11,393 bases of DNA from Acidobacteriaceae bacterium (GTDB lineage Bacteria > Acidobacteriota > Terriglobia > Terriglobales > Acidobacteriaceae), in the NCBI GenBank assembly GCA_030042915.1, contig JASHYS010000456.1:1-11393 (forward strand). Direction: 5' to 3'. The position numbers were made by a program, and so were the translations under genes. Below, piece by piece: positions 5,671 to 11,393 of the stretch (positions are counted from its first letter, which is position 1; every line of letters starts with the position of its first letter). The notes below the pieces were generated by a model. The model did no database searches. It saw only the letters and a program-made list of their open reading frames with translations, and was not told the DNA's origin.

Positions 5671-7128
5671 TCATCGAACAAGCCGCATGAACCCGCGCGG
5701 CCGTAAATCGGGCACGAGAAACTTCCGCCGCTCGCCCAGCGCGGCGCACACGGCCTCGGCCGCAAGGTGTCCGCTGCGCGCCGCGCTCTCCATGGTGGAG
5801 GGCCATCCCGTGGAGATCCAATCTCCGGCGAGCACGCAGTTGTGCCACGGAGACGCGCTTGACGGCCTGGCGGCGTCAATCCCCGGCGGCACGGTGAACG
5901 TGGCGCGTACTTCCTTCACCAGCACCGCTTTTTCGAGCTGCGCTCCCGCGACCGCGGGGAAAAACTCCGGCAGCTCGCGCATGGCCAGCTCGATGGCCTC
6001 CTCGCGGCTCAATGCCGCGAACTTGTGCGACGCGCTTACCACCAGTTCCACGTAGCTTCCCCGGCTTTTTCGCCACGGCTGCAAGCGGCTCTTGTTGTAC
6101 ATCCAGTGAATCTCGCGATCCAGCAGTACGGCATGCTCCAGCTCAGTGATTTCGCGGTCGAACCATAGGTGCACGCTGCAAATTGGGCCGTGCTCCTGCC
6201 GCTCGATCATCTGCGTCAGAGCCTGAGAGCCGTCCGCCGGCGGCATATGCGGCAGCAGATTCGCCATGGCCTCAAACGGCAGCGCCAGCACCAGGTAGTC
6301 GGCCATAAGTGCGCCCGCGCGCGTTCGCACTGTCCACTGCGAAATCTCTTCATCCCACTCGGCTGCCTCGACTCCGGTGTTGAACACCACTTCACCGCCA
6401 TGATCGCGCAAATATTTCGCGGCGCCATCGTAGAGCTCGCTCAGCGGCACCGTACTCATGCCCATGTTGCCTGCCTGCGCCGAGTTCAAAAACAACTCGC
6501 GGATGACTTTGGCTGCGTAGTTGAGCGCAATCTCGTCGACATCCGCATTGAGCGCGCTGGCAATCACCAGCCGCCAGAAGCGATCGATCGCGCCCTGGGT
6601 TTGACCGTTGCGGCGCAGCCAGTCGCCGAGCCGCGACTGCGTCGAGCCGTCTTTTGGATTGACTTTGAGAATGGCTCGAAATGCCCGCAGCAGCGCTTTT
6701 TTGTCGTCGCGCGTGAGGGCGTTGGCCATCAGCAGGCTGGGCAAACCGTGCAGCGGTGGCGGCAGCCAGCGGGAGGAGGCCAGGCGCGTGCGCCTGCCGC
6801 CCGGCTCGATCATGGTCATGCTGCTCGTCCAGTGGATGCGATCGGCCACGCCGATGCGCCGGTAAAACCCGATCAGGTTAGTGCAGCAGCCAAAGAGCAC
6901 GTGCTGACAATTGTCGATGACCTCATCGACGCCGGGATGACGATAGGAGCTGGCACGTCCGCCCAGGTAGGCGCGCCGCTCGACGAGACGCACGTGGAAT
7001 CCGCTCTCGGCCAGCGCTGACGCCGCGCTCATGCCGGCCACGCCGCCGCCCACCACGATCACCGACTTGTCCGATCCGGGCCGTGAATCGCTCACCGTCT
7101 TACCCGCTTTTGTTGCTTCTTCTATCAT
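5671..7128 (-). CDS. hpnE: Hydroxysqualene dehydroxylase HpnE (squalene-associated FAD-dependent enzyme)
   Basis: A 485-residue flavoprotein of the amine oxidase/phytoene desaturase-like superfamily. The N-terminal dinucleotide-binding site is VIVVGGGVAGMSAASALAES (residues 23-42), with Glu50 ending the second strand and GGRASS at 56-61. DNCQHVLFGCC (72-82) is the HpnE-typical version of the DNGQH motif. The C-terminal FAD contact is LAGDWISTGWPSTMESA (433-449). In the HpnC-HpnD-HpnE route, farnesyl diphosphate goes to presqualene diphosphate (HpnD), hydroxysqualene (HpnC) and squalene (HpnE), which is then cyclised to hopene. HpnC and HpnD are not in this window, though they often adjoin hpnE. 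The ATG at 7128 has no clear RBS and yields about 20 extra N-terminal residues; an in-frame GTG at 7095 is an alternative. It is divergent from the zinc-ribbon gene. Confidence 0.92.
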   Translation of the reverse strand: MIEEATKAGKTVSDSRPGSDKSVIVVGGGVAGMSAASALAESGFHVRLVERRAYLGGRASSYRHPGVDEVIDNCQHVLFGCCTNLIGFYRRIGVADRIHWTSSMTMIEPGGRRTRLASSRWLPPPLHGLPSLLMANALTRDDKKALLRAFRAILKVNPKDGSTQSRLGDWLRRNGQTQGAIDRFWRLVIASALNADVDEIALNYAAKVIRELFLNSAQAGNMGMSTVPLSELYDGAAKYLRDHGGEVVFNTGVEAAEWDEEISQWTVRTRAGALMADYLVLALPFEAMANLLPHMPPADGSQALTQMIERQEHGPICSVHLWFDREITELEHAVLLDREIHWMYNKSRLQPWRKSRGSYVELVVSASHKFAALSREEAIELAMRELPEFFPAVAGAQLEKAVLVKEVRATFTVPPGIDAARPSSASPWHNCVLAGDWISTGWPSTMESAARSGHLAAEAVCAALGERRKFLVPDLRPRGFMRLVR

Positions 7129-7178
7129 CGCCGAGCAGGTTGGCCGGCGCGCGAAGACTCTTTTGCGGCGCGGACTGG

Positions 7179-7207
7179 TTGACGTTGCCTGGGTGTGCGT
7201 CTATGAT
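7179..7207 (+). promoter_or_regulatory. Strong sigma70-type promoter for the zinc-ribbon gene
   Basis: TTGACG (7179-7184), a 17-bp spacer, then TATGAT (7202-7207): five of six matches in each box at ideal spacing. Transcription should start near 7214, giving a leader of about 36 nt up to the ATG at 7250. This is the best-looking promoter in the window. Confidence 0.7.
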
Positions 7208-7249
7208 GCTCGCACCCCCCAATCGATTTTTTTGATTCAAGGAGCGTTG

Positions 7250-7780
7250 ATGCCAAGCTGTGTGAATTGCGGCCAACCGCTGAAAGAGGACGCGCAGTTT
7301 TGCGGGCAATGCGGAGCCGCTGTCAGGCACTGTGCCAAGTGCGGCGCACTGCTGAAAGAGGGCGCTGCATTCTGTGGTCAATGCGGGGCAAGTGCGAACG
7401 AAGGATCCACTGACACTGGGGCTGGTGCTCCTCCCTCTGCGCCGGAAGCCGCTCCCATTGGAGCCCAGGCGCCCACGTCGCCAGCCTGGGTCACGTTCAC
7501 GCTGATCCTCTCAAACTATGTCGATTTCTTCGGCGGATTAACGTGCACCATCCTCGTTGATGGTCAACTCATGCGGCCCATTCAAATGGGTGAAACGGTC
7601 GCTTTCGCCATCACGCCTGGGCAGCGCACAATCGAGCTCGTGCAGGTGTTTTCCACTCTCAAAATTCCCATCACCCGCAAGGCGAATCTGCAACTGACTG
7701 CCGTTCCAGGATCGCAACTTGTCGTGACCGGCCAATACAGCCGATTTTGGGGCAAATTCGACCTTTCCTTGCAGCAATAA
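7250..7780 (+). CDS. Double zinc-ribbon protein with C-terminal beta-rich domain
   Basis: A 176-residue protein. Two zinc ribbons are stacked at the N-terminus: Cys4/Cys7 with Cys18/Cys21, and Cys28/Cys31 with Cys42/Cys45, each CxxCG...FCGQCG, so each should bind one structural zinc. A low-complexity linker rich in Ala, Pro and Gly (about 47-83) leads to a beta-rich region (about 86-176) with ILVDGQLMRPIQMGE and AITPGQRTIELV, which resembles a PEGA-like or carbohydrate-binding-like sandwich. No membrane helix is clear. The start is set by AAGGAG (7239-7244) 5 nt before the ATG; the frame is open further upstream but crosses the promoter. The function is not known. The type is common as a small adaptor or regulatory protein. 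It converges with the gene at 7883. Confidence 0.78.
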   Translation: MPSCVNCGQPLKEDAQFCGQCGAAVRHCAKCGALLKEGAAFCGQCGASANEGSTDTGAGAPPSAPEAAPIGAQAPTSPAWVTFTLILSNYVDFFGGLTCTILVDGQLMRPIQMGETVAFAITPGQRTIELVQVFSTLKIPITRKANLQLTAVPGSQLVVTGQYSRFWGKFDLSLQQ

Positions 7781-7811
7781 GGAATTACGGATGTTTTGCG
7801 GGTGGTCGAGG

Positions 7812-7846
7812 CCGAAGGCGAAATCCTGAGTCCGTTTTTCGGGCGC
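7812..7846 (-). repeat. REP-like element with shared blocks A and B (order B-A)
   Basis: In the 102-bp gap between convergent genes, the minus strand carries block B, CGCCCGAAAAACGG (7845-7832), followed directly by block A, GACTCAGGATTTCGCCT (7832-7816). Both recur exactly at 8571-8612 on the plus strand, but in the order A then B. Block B forms a small CCG/CGG stem. The T5 tract in the plus reading might aid termination of the zinc-ribbon gene. Confidence 0.6.
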
Positions 7847-7882
7847 CGCAATTTTGCATAATGGATTTTGGCCGGCGCGTGC

Positions 7883-8182
7883 CTAATCAGCAGCCTGGCT
7901 AAATTCGTCCTTGAGCGACCGTTCCGCCAGCAGGAGCCGGCGCAAAGTTCGCAGATCGTTGAGAATTCTGCGGCTTGAGGACATATGCCCGCGCAGCTTG
8001 CTCAAATTGAACAGGACAAGTTGCAGCGCTTGCACGCGGCGGTTGTTGGCGCCGTCTGAGCCAGCCTGCGCGAGATCGGCTTCGACTTCGGCAATCGCGA
8101 CTTCTACTGCTTCCGCGAGCAGGGTGACGTATTCGTGCGAGCTTTCGATGTTGTCGAATGGAGTCTCGGGGCGCTGCGCCAT
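7883..8182 (-). CDS. Small helical protein of unknown function
   Basis: A 99-residue protein starting MAQRPETPFDNIE. Residues about 14-45 form an acidic amphipathic helix (LLAEAVEVAIAEVEADLAQA). A second long basic helical stretch, about 49-92, includes ALQLVLFNLSKLRGHM and RRILNDLRTLRRLLLAE. It has no cysteine and no membrane segment. A helical hairpin or coiled-coil dimer is likely. The start is well supported by GGAGG (8194-8190) 7 nt before the ATG. An overlapping frame starting at 8198 is arginine-rich shadow. I do not recognise the family. It is divergent from the tRNA-Val gene across a 265-bp region in which I see little besides the tRNA promoter. Confidence 0.7.
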   Translation of the reverse strand: MAQRPETPFDNIESSHEYVTLLAEAVEVAIAEVEADLAQAGSDGANNRRVQALQLVLFNLSKLRGHMSSSRRILNDLRTLRRLLLAERSLKDEFSQAAD

Positions 8183-8406
8183 CTTCGGACCTCCGCAACG
8201 AGTTAAGCCGATCGCCGAACCGGGCTTGAAGTCTAGAGCAACTTTAGCATTTTCGGATCGGACCGCAGAGAAAGATCCCCATCAATCGTCGGTTCGGGCC
8301 ATTACCGGCGCGGGTTACCTCGACGCGTCCGGCGGGCCTGCTCTGCTAGCGAAGCCAGAAGGGTTAGCGGAGTTGGCACGCGGGTGCGCAAGGCAAAGTT
8401 TGACAC

Positions 8407-8415
8407 TGGTATCAT
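8407..8415 (+). promoter_or_regulatory. Candidate extended -10 promoter for tRNA-Val
   Basis: TGGTATCAT fits an extended -10 (TG-N-TATCAT); no good -35 lies 17 bp upstream. Start of transcription would be near 8422, about 26 nt before the mature tRNA. A small perfect hairpin, TGCGC-TTT-GCGCA (8426-8438), lies in the precursor leader. A TTGACA at 8400-8405 lies nearby but has no matching -10 at normal distance. Confidence 0.35.
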
Positions 8416-8447
8416 GAAGGGAAGCTGCGCTTTGCGCACCGCGGAGT

Positions 8448-8524
8448 GGGCGGTTAGCTCAGTTGGTTAGAGCGCCTGCCTTACAAGCAGGAGGTCGCAG
8501 GTTCGAGCCCTGCACTGCCCACCA
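8448..8524 (+). tRNA. tRNA-Val (anticodon UAC)
   Basis: A complete 77-nt cloverleaf with encoded CCA. The acceptor stem is GGGCGGT paired with ACTGCCC, discriminator A. The D arm is GCTC...GAGC with AGTTGGTTA loop. The anticodon stem CCTGC/GCAGG encloses CTTACAA, giving anticodon TAC, which reads GUA valine codons. The variable loop is AGGTC. The T stem GCAGG/CCTGC encloses TTCGAGC. The last 24 nt (8501-8524) are duplicated downstream at 8618-8641. Confidence 0.97.
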
Positions 8525-8551
8525 TTCAGCAAACAGAGGCGGTGGTGTGGG

Positions 8552-8612
8552 TCCTTCGTCCGGCGCGGCCGACTCAGGATTTCGCCTGCGGGCTCAGACG
8601 CCCGAAAAACGG
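8552..8612 (+). repeat. REP-like hairpin element, copy with blocks A-B
   Basis: TCCTTCG, then a bulged hairpin GTCCGGCGCGGCCGAC (8558-8573), then CTCAGGAT: TCCT (8552-8555) pairs with AGGA (8576-8579). This matches the frame of the element at 3171-3219. It also holds block A, GACTCAGGATTTCGCCT (8571-8587), and block B, CGCCCGAAAAACGG (8599-8612), shared with 7812-7846. The element lies between the tRNA and the duplicated tRNA end. Confidence 0.6.
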
Positions 8613-8617
8613 CTCCA

Positions 8618-8641
8618 GTTCGAGCCCTGCACTGCCCACCA
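8618..8641 (+). repeat. Duplicate of the tRNA-Val 3' end (att-like direct repeat)
   Basis: An exact 24-bp copy of 8501-8524, covering the T arm from its loop side, the 3' acceptor strand, discriminator and CCA. It starts 117 bp after the original and has the same orientation. It lacks the 5' half of a tRNA, so it is not a second gene. Exact duplication of a tRNA 3' end is the classic footprint of site-specific integration. Confidence 0.75.
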
Positions 8642-8759
8642 GGAAATCAGTCAGTTGGCGTAACGACGGTCGCTTGCCGTGTCCGACTCCAGGGAACTTT
8701 CGCAGCCCCCGCAATTCCTCAATACCAAAGTGACAGTAACGAGCGGCCATCTTCGCAAT
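8642..8759 (-). pseudogene. Probable C-terminal remnant of a tyrosine recombinase (integrase)
   Basis: The minus strand reads IAKMAARYCHFGIEELRGL (from 8759), which resembles the end of phage-type integrases, where 'xMxxRYxHLxxExL' carries the nucleophile; the Tyr codon here is 8738-8736 and the His codon 8732-8730. The frame then continues to LTDFLVGSAGLE and runs through the duplicated tRNA end. Upstream of about 8760 the frame has no integrase features: the Arg, His and other core boxes are absent, and the frame is cut by the region leading to the peptidase gene. I read it as a decayed int 3' end next to its att site. The match is by eye and short, so chance remains possible. Confidence 0.45.
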
Positions 8760-8833
8760 TCGAAGACTGTTGTATATTCGTCCCAGTTCCCCGTCCCAGA
8801 TTCCGGCCAACCTGGCTGACCAAGGTGGAAACG

Positions 8834-10798
8834 ATGAAGAAGGCATCCGAAACGACTGGCTGTCGAATCACGATCGCGCTGGCCCTCATCGCGTCGGGCC
8901 TTCTGTTACTCGCTGCCGGCTCGCCCGATGACCGCCAGATTACCGACCCAATGTCGATCGTGTCCGATGCGAATCCAGCCGCCGGCCCGGTGCCGATTGA
9001 TCAGCTCTATTACGCTCGCAGCACATTCGGGCCGGCCTGGTCCCCAGACGGCCAGCAGATTGTTTTCACGACGAACCTGACCGGCCGTTTTAATCTCTGG
9101 AAAGTGCCGGCATCGGGAGGATGGCCGATTCAGTTGCTGCAATCCGATGACCGCCAATCGGGCGCCGTGTGGTCACCGGACGGAAAGTGGATTGTCTACG
9201 AGCAGGATTTCGGTGGCGGCGAACTTTACGACTTATTTGCGGTTCCGAGCGATGGGGGCGAGCCCATCAATCTGACCAATACGCCGGACATTTCAGAGGG
9301 CAGCGCACATTTTTCTCCAGACGGCAGCACCCTGGCGATGTCATATCGGCCCAAGGACTCTTCAAACGATGACATTGCGCTGTTGGATTGGAAGACTCGA
9401 AAAGTGCGGAAGCTCACTGACGAGAAAGACAAGAACCGCGACTGGTCGGGCGCACTCTGGAGTTCGAATGGTACCACCATCTTTTCCAACCGTTTTAATG
9501 TCGGGGAAACCGACTCTGATGTCTACCGGGTGGACGTGGCAACAGGAAGCATGGAAAACCTCACGCCCCACCAGGGGGACATACTCTATTTCGCCTCGGA
9601 CGTCTCTCCTGACGGGAAGACCTTGCTGGTCACTTCGAACGAAAAAGGCGGATACGAAAACGTGGCGCTGGTCGACGTTGCCACCAAGAAACGAACCTGG
9701 GTCACAGACACAAAATGGGAGGCGCGTTCCGGAGATTTTTCGCCCGATGGCAAGAGCTTCTACTACACTCTGAATGCCGACGGACGCACCGACATTTTTC
9801 TGGTGAATTCCCGGACCCTTCAAGCGTCCGAGCTTTCCTTTCCGGAAGGAATCAATTCTCCTGCGGGCAATCCAATCGCATATTCGCCGGGCGCGGACCG
9901 GCTGCTGATTTCGCACCAAAGCTCTACTGAGCCTGCCGATCTGTGGGTTTATGAGCTGGCTACCGGCAAGTCCCGGCAGTTGACGTTTTCGGCGGTTGCG
10001 AGTTTGAATCCCTCGCGCCTGTCTTCGTCTCAATTGGTCCATTACAAGACTTTTGACGGCAAGACCATCAGTGCTTTTCTGTGGGTTCCGTTCAACCTGA
10101 AGCGCGACGGCACGAACCCCGGCGTTGTGCTTCCCCATGGCGGACCCACCGGCCAGACGGTTGACAGTTTTAACAAAACCGCGGCCGCCCTCGCGTCGCG
10201 CGGCTACGTTTGCATCGCCCCAAACGTGCGGGGATCGACCGGCTACGGCATGGAGTTTCAGCGCGCGAATTACAAAGACCTTGGCGGCGGCGATCTGCAA
10301 GACGAGGTCTACGCCGCGCGCTTTCTCGCCGACACCGGCTACGTCGATCGGGGCAAGATCGGCATTACAGGAGGATCGTACGGGGGATACATGGCCATGA
10401 TTGCCATCGGCCGAACTCCCGATGTGTGGGCCGCGGCCGTGGAGCTGTTCGGGATTACCGATTGGCTAACCGAACAGAAGCATGAAGAACCGATGCTCCA
10501 GCAGTACGATCAGTCCATCCTGGGTGACCCGGTCAAGGACCACAAGTCGTATGAGGACGCATCGCCCATCAAATATTTCAAGAACGCCAGAGCGCCTCTG
10601 CTGATCCTGCAGGGCGCCAACGACATTCGCGATCCCGAGGAAGAAGCCGAACAGGCGGAGACGATCCTGAAGAAGGAGGGTAAGATCGTCGATGCACATT
10701 ACTATCCTGATGAGGGGCACGGCTTCGTGAAACGGGAAAACCAGATTGACGCCATGCGTCGCACCGTCGACTGGTTTGATCGCTATTTAAAAAAGTAG
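8834..10798 (+). CDS. Secreted S9 family (prolyl oligopeptidase/acylaminoacyl-peptidase-like) serine peptidase
   Basis: A 654-residue protein. Residues 1-31 look like a Sec signal peptide (MKK..., hydrophobic IALALIASGLLLLAA), so it probably acts in the periplasm; there is no lipobox cysteine. Residues about 55-390 form a TolB/PD40-type beta-propeller of about seven blades, each with W/FSPDG-like turns (AWSPDGQQ, VWSPDGKW, HFSPDGST, DVSPDGKT, DFSPDGKS). The C-terminal alpha/beta hydrolase domain starts at about 400. The catalytic triad is visible: Ser515 in GGSYGG, Asp597 in QGANDIRDP, His629 in DEGHGF. The family cleaves short peptides or N-acylated residues. The usual RVP after the Asp reads RDP here. 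ATG at 8834 is favoured over GTG at 8825 because AAGG(TGGA) at 8822-8829 is placed for it. A TATATT at 8773-8778 may be its -10. It is probably unrelated to hopanoids. Confidence 0.9.
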   Translation: MKKASETTGCRITIALALIASGLLLLAAGSPDDRQITDPMSIVSDANPAAGPVPIDQLYYARSTFGPAWSPDGQQIVFTTNLTGRFNLWKVPASGGWPIQLLQSDDRQSGAVWSPDGKWIVYEQDFGGGELYDLFAVPSDGGEPINLTNTPDISEGSAHFSPDGSTLAMSYRPKDSSNDDIALLDWKTRKVRKLTDEKDKNRDWSGALWSSNGTTIFSNRFNVGETDSDVYRVDVATGSMENLTPHQGDILYFASDVSPDGKTLLVTSNEKGGYENVALVDVATKKRTWVTDTKWEARSGDFSPDGKSFYYTLNADGRTDIFLVNSRTLQASELSFPEGINSPAGNPIAYSPGADRLLISHQSSTEPADLWVYELATGKSRQLTFSAVASLNPSRLSSSQLVHYKTFDGKTISAFLWVPFNLKRDGTNPGVVLPHGGPTGQTVDSFNKTAAALASRGYVCIAPNVRGSTGYGMEFQRANYKDLGGGDLQDEVYAARFLADTGYVDRGKIGITGGSYGGYMAMIAIGRTPDVWAAAVELFGITDWLTEQKHEEPMLQQYDQSILGDPVKDHKSYEDASPIKYFKNARAPLLILQGANDIRDPEEEAEQAETILKKEGKIVDAHYYPDEGHGFVKRENQIDAMRRTVDWFDRYLKK

Positions 10799-10845
10799 TT
10801 CTTCGTTGGTTCTCCGGCTGGGCGCGCTAGCTCCGCCTTTCCCCT

Positions 10846-10854
10846 TGATACACT
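10846..10854 (+). promoter_or_regulatory. Extended -10 placed for a leaderless hpnK transcript
   Basis: TGATACACT reads as an extended -10 (TG-A-TACACT). Its last T is 7 nt before the G of the hpnK GTG at 10861, exactly where transcription would start. An in-frame TGA at 10846-10848 rules out any earlier start, and no RBS precedes the GTG. There is no recognisable -35. Confidence 0.4.
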
Positions 10855-10860
10855 CACCCC

Positions 10861-11393
10861 GTGGGCCGTCTTATTGTGAATGCCGACGATTTCGGCCAGA
10901 CGTCGGGCATCAATCGCGCCATCATCGAGCTCCACAAGGCCGGCGTGGTCACCAGCACGTCACTCATGGCGCGCGCCGCGGCTACCGGTGAAGCCATTGC
11001 GCTGGCCCAGTCCAACCCCTCGCTGGACGTGGGCTGCCACCTGGTTCTGATGGATGGGGACCCGGTTCTGCCCGCGCAGCAGATTCCCTCCCTCGTCGAT
11101 CACCGGTCCGGAGGCTTTCGTTATTCACTGGCTGCATTCCACGCACGGCTTTTAACCGGCCGCATTCGCGTCGCCGAAATCGAAGCCGAAGCCGCAGCGC
11201 AGATCAGCGTTCTGCAGCAGCGCGGGCTGCGCCTGACGCATATCGATACGCACAGGCATGTGCACATCTTTCCCCAGGCGCTCCATCCTGTGCTGCGCGC
11301 GGCGCACCAATGCGGAATTCACGCCATCCGAACCCCTTTTGAGCCCGCATGGGCCCTCCGCGCCACGCATGGAGCTCCCTGGCTGCGCCTGGC
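10861..11393 (+). CDS. hpnK: Hopanoid-associated deacetylase HpnK (YdjC/ChbG family), C-terminus beyond window
   Basis: An open frame of 177 codons runs off the right edge; the family is usually about 280-300 residues. The start VGRLIVNADDFGQTSGINRA carries the conserved Asp9-Asp10 pair. His60 (GCHLVL) and His127 (LTHIDTHRHVHIFP) are the usual metal ligands, with His131 and His135 close by. In Burkholderia, HpnK removes the acetyl group from N-acetylglucosaminyl bacteriohopanetetrol, supplying HpnJ. ChbG, which deacetylates chitooligosaccharides, is the nearest alternative, but the RLIVNADDFGxTxGIN opening and the presence of hpnJ and hpnE favour HpnK. The GTG start is forced by an in-frame stop 12 nt upstream, and no RBS is seen. 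It follows the peptidase gene by 62 bp but seems to have its own promoter. Confidence 0.88.
   Translation, partial: MGRLIVNADDFGQTSGINRAIIELHKAGVVTSTSLMARAAATGEAIALAQSNPSLDVGCHLVLMDGDPVLPAQQIPSLVDHRSGGFRYSLAAFHARLLTGRIRVAEIEAEAAAQISVLQQRGLRLTHIDTHRHVHIFPQALHPVLRAAHQCGIHAIRTPFEPAWALRATHGAPWLRL

Noticed and set aside
6169..7020. Plus-strand frame of 283 codons
   Set aside because: It is antisense to hpnE, which has clear FAD-binding motifs; the frame itself is rich in Gln, Arg and His without motifs.
7031..7249. Longer start for the zinc-ribbon protein
   Set aside because: It would cover the promoter at 7179-7207 and the start of hpnE, and the ATG at 7250 has a good ribosome binding site.
8618..8641. 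A second tRNA gene
   Set aside because: Only the T-loop and 3' acceptor half is present; the upstream 50 bases do not form D or anticodon arms.
8574..8846. A 90-codon frame on the minus strand taken as an intact gene
   Set aside because: It runs through the REP-like element and the antisense of the duplicated tRNA end, and its first third has no recognisable feature or ribosome binding site. Only the middle part, similar to an integrase tail, is kept as a pseudogene.
9362..10300. Minus-strand frame of 312 codons
   Set aside because: It is antisense to the propeller and hydrolase part of the S9 peptidase and shows no family motif.
1..11393. CRISPR array or transposase gene
   Set aside because: No regularly spaced direct repeats with unique spacers and no intact transposase frame are visible; the short repeats found are REP-like or 7-bp-period sequences.

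Overview
The window comes from a GC-rich bacterium that makes extended, sugar-modified hopanoids. The best guess is Acidobacteriota. That rests on the hopanoid gene set, the style of the small intergenic repeats and the double zinc-ribbon protein, so it is inference; no rRNA is present to settle it. Three genes are recognised as hopanoid genes: hpnJ (radical SAM, 1670-3142, +), hpnE (FAD-dependent, squalene formation, 5671-7128, -) and the start of hpnK (YdjC/ChbG-type deacetylase, 10861 to the right edge, +). HpnE acts early, in making squalene. HpnK and HpnJ act late, turning N-acetylglucosaminyl bacteriohopanetetrol into the glucosamine form and then the cyclitol ether.

Layout: (1) 1-1354 (-) is a membrane-anchored CSS-EAL c-di-GMP phosphodiesterase, cut off at its C-terminal end by the window edge. 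(2) A 315-bp divergent intergenic region holds GATC-N-CGATC palindromes and a run of GC-rich hairpins. (3) hpnJ (+) is followed by two translationally coupled four-helix EamA/DMT half-transporters (3302-4164, +). (4) A 158-bp gap between convergent genes consists largely of 7-bp-period repeats. (5) Next come a PilZ-like protein with an Abi-alpha-like C-terminus (4323-5465, -) and hpnE (-). (6) A strong sigma70-type promoter drives a double zinc-ribbon protein (7250-7780, +), which converges on a small helical protein (7883-8182, -). (7) tRNA-Val(UAC) (8448-8524) is followed by a duplicated copy of its own 3' end and by what looks like the last remnant of a tyrosine integrase. (8) A secreted S9 prolyl-oligopeptidase-family peptidase (8834-10798, +) precedes hpnK, which appears to have a leaderless transcript.

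Two themes stand out. First, late hopanoid head-group genes lie beside a small heterodimer-type DMT pair, which suggests (inference only) a dedicated flippase or exporter. Both c-di-GMP-type proteins lie close by. Second, the tRNA-Val locus looks like the scar of a lost integrative element, and small hairpin-forming repeats sit in several gaps.
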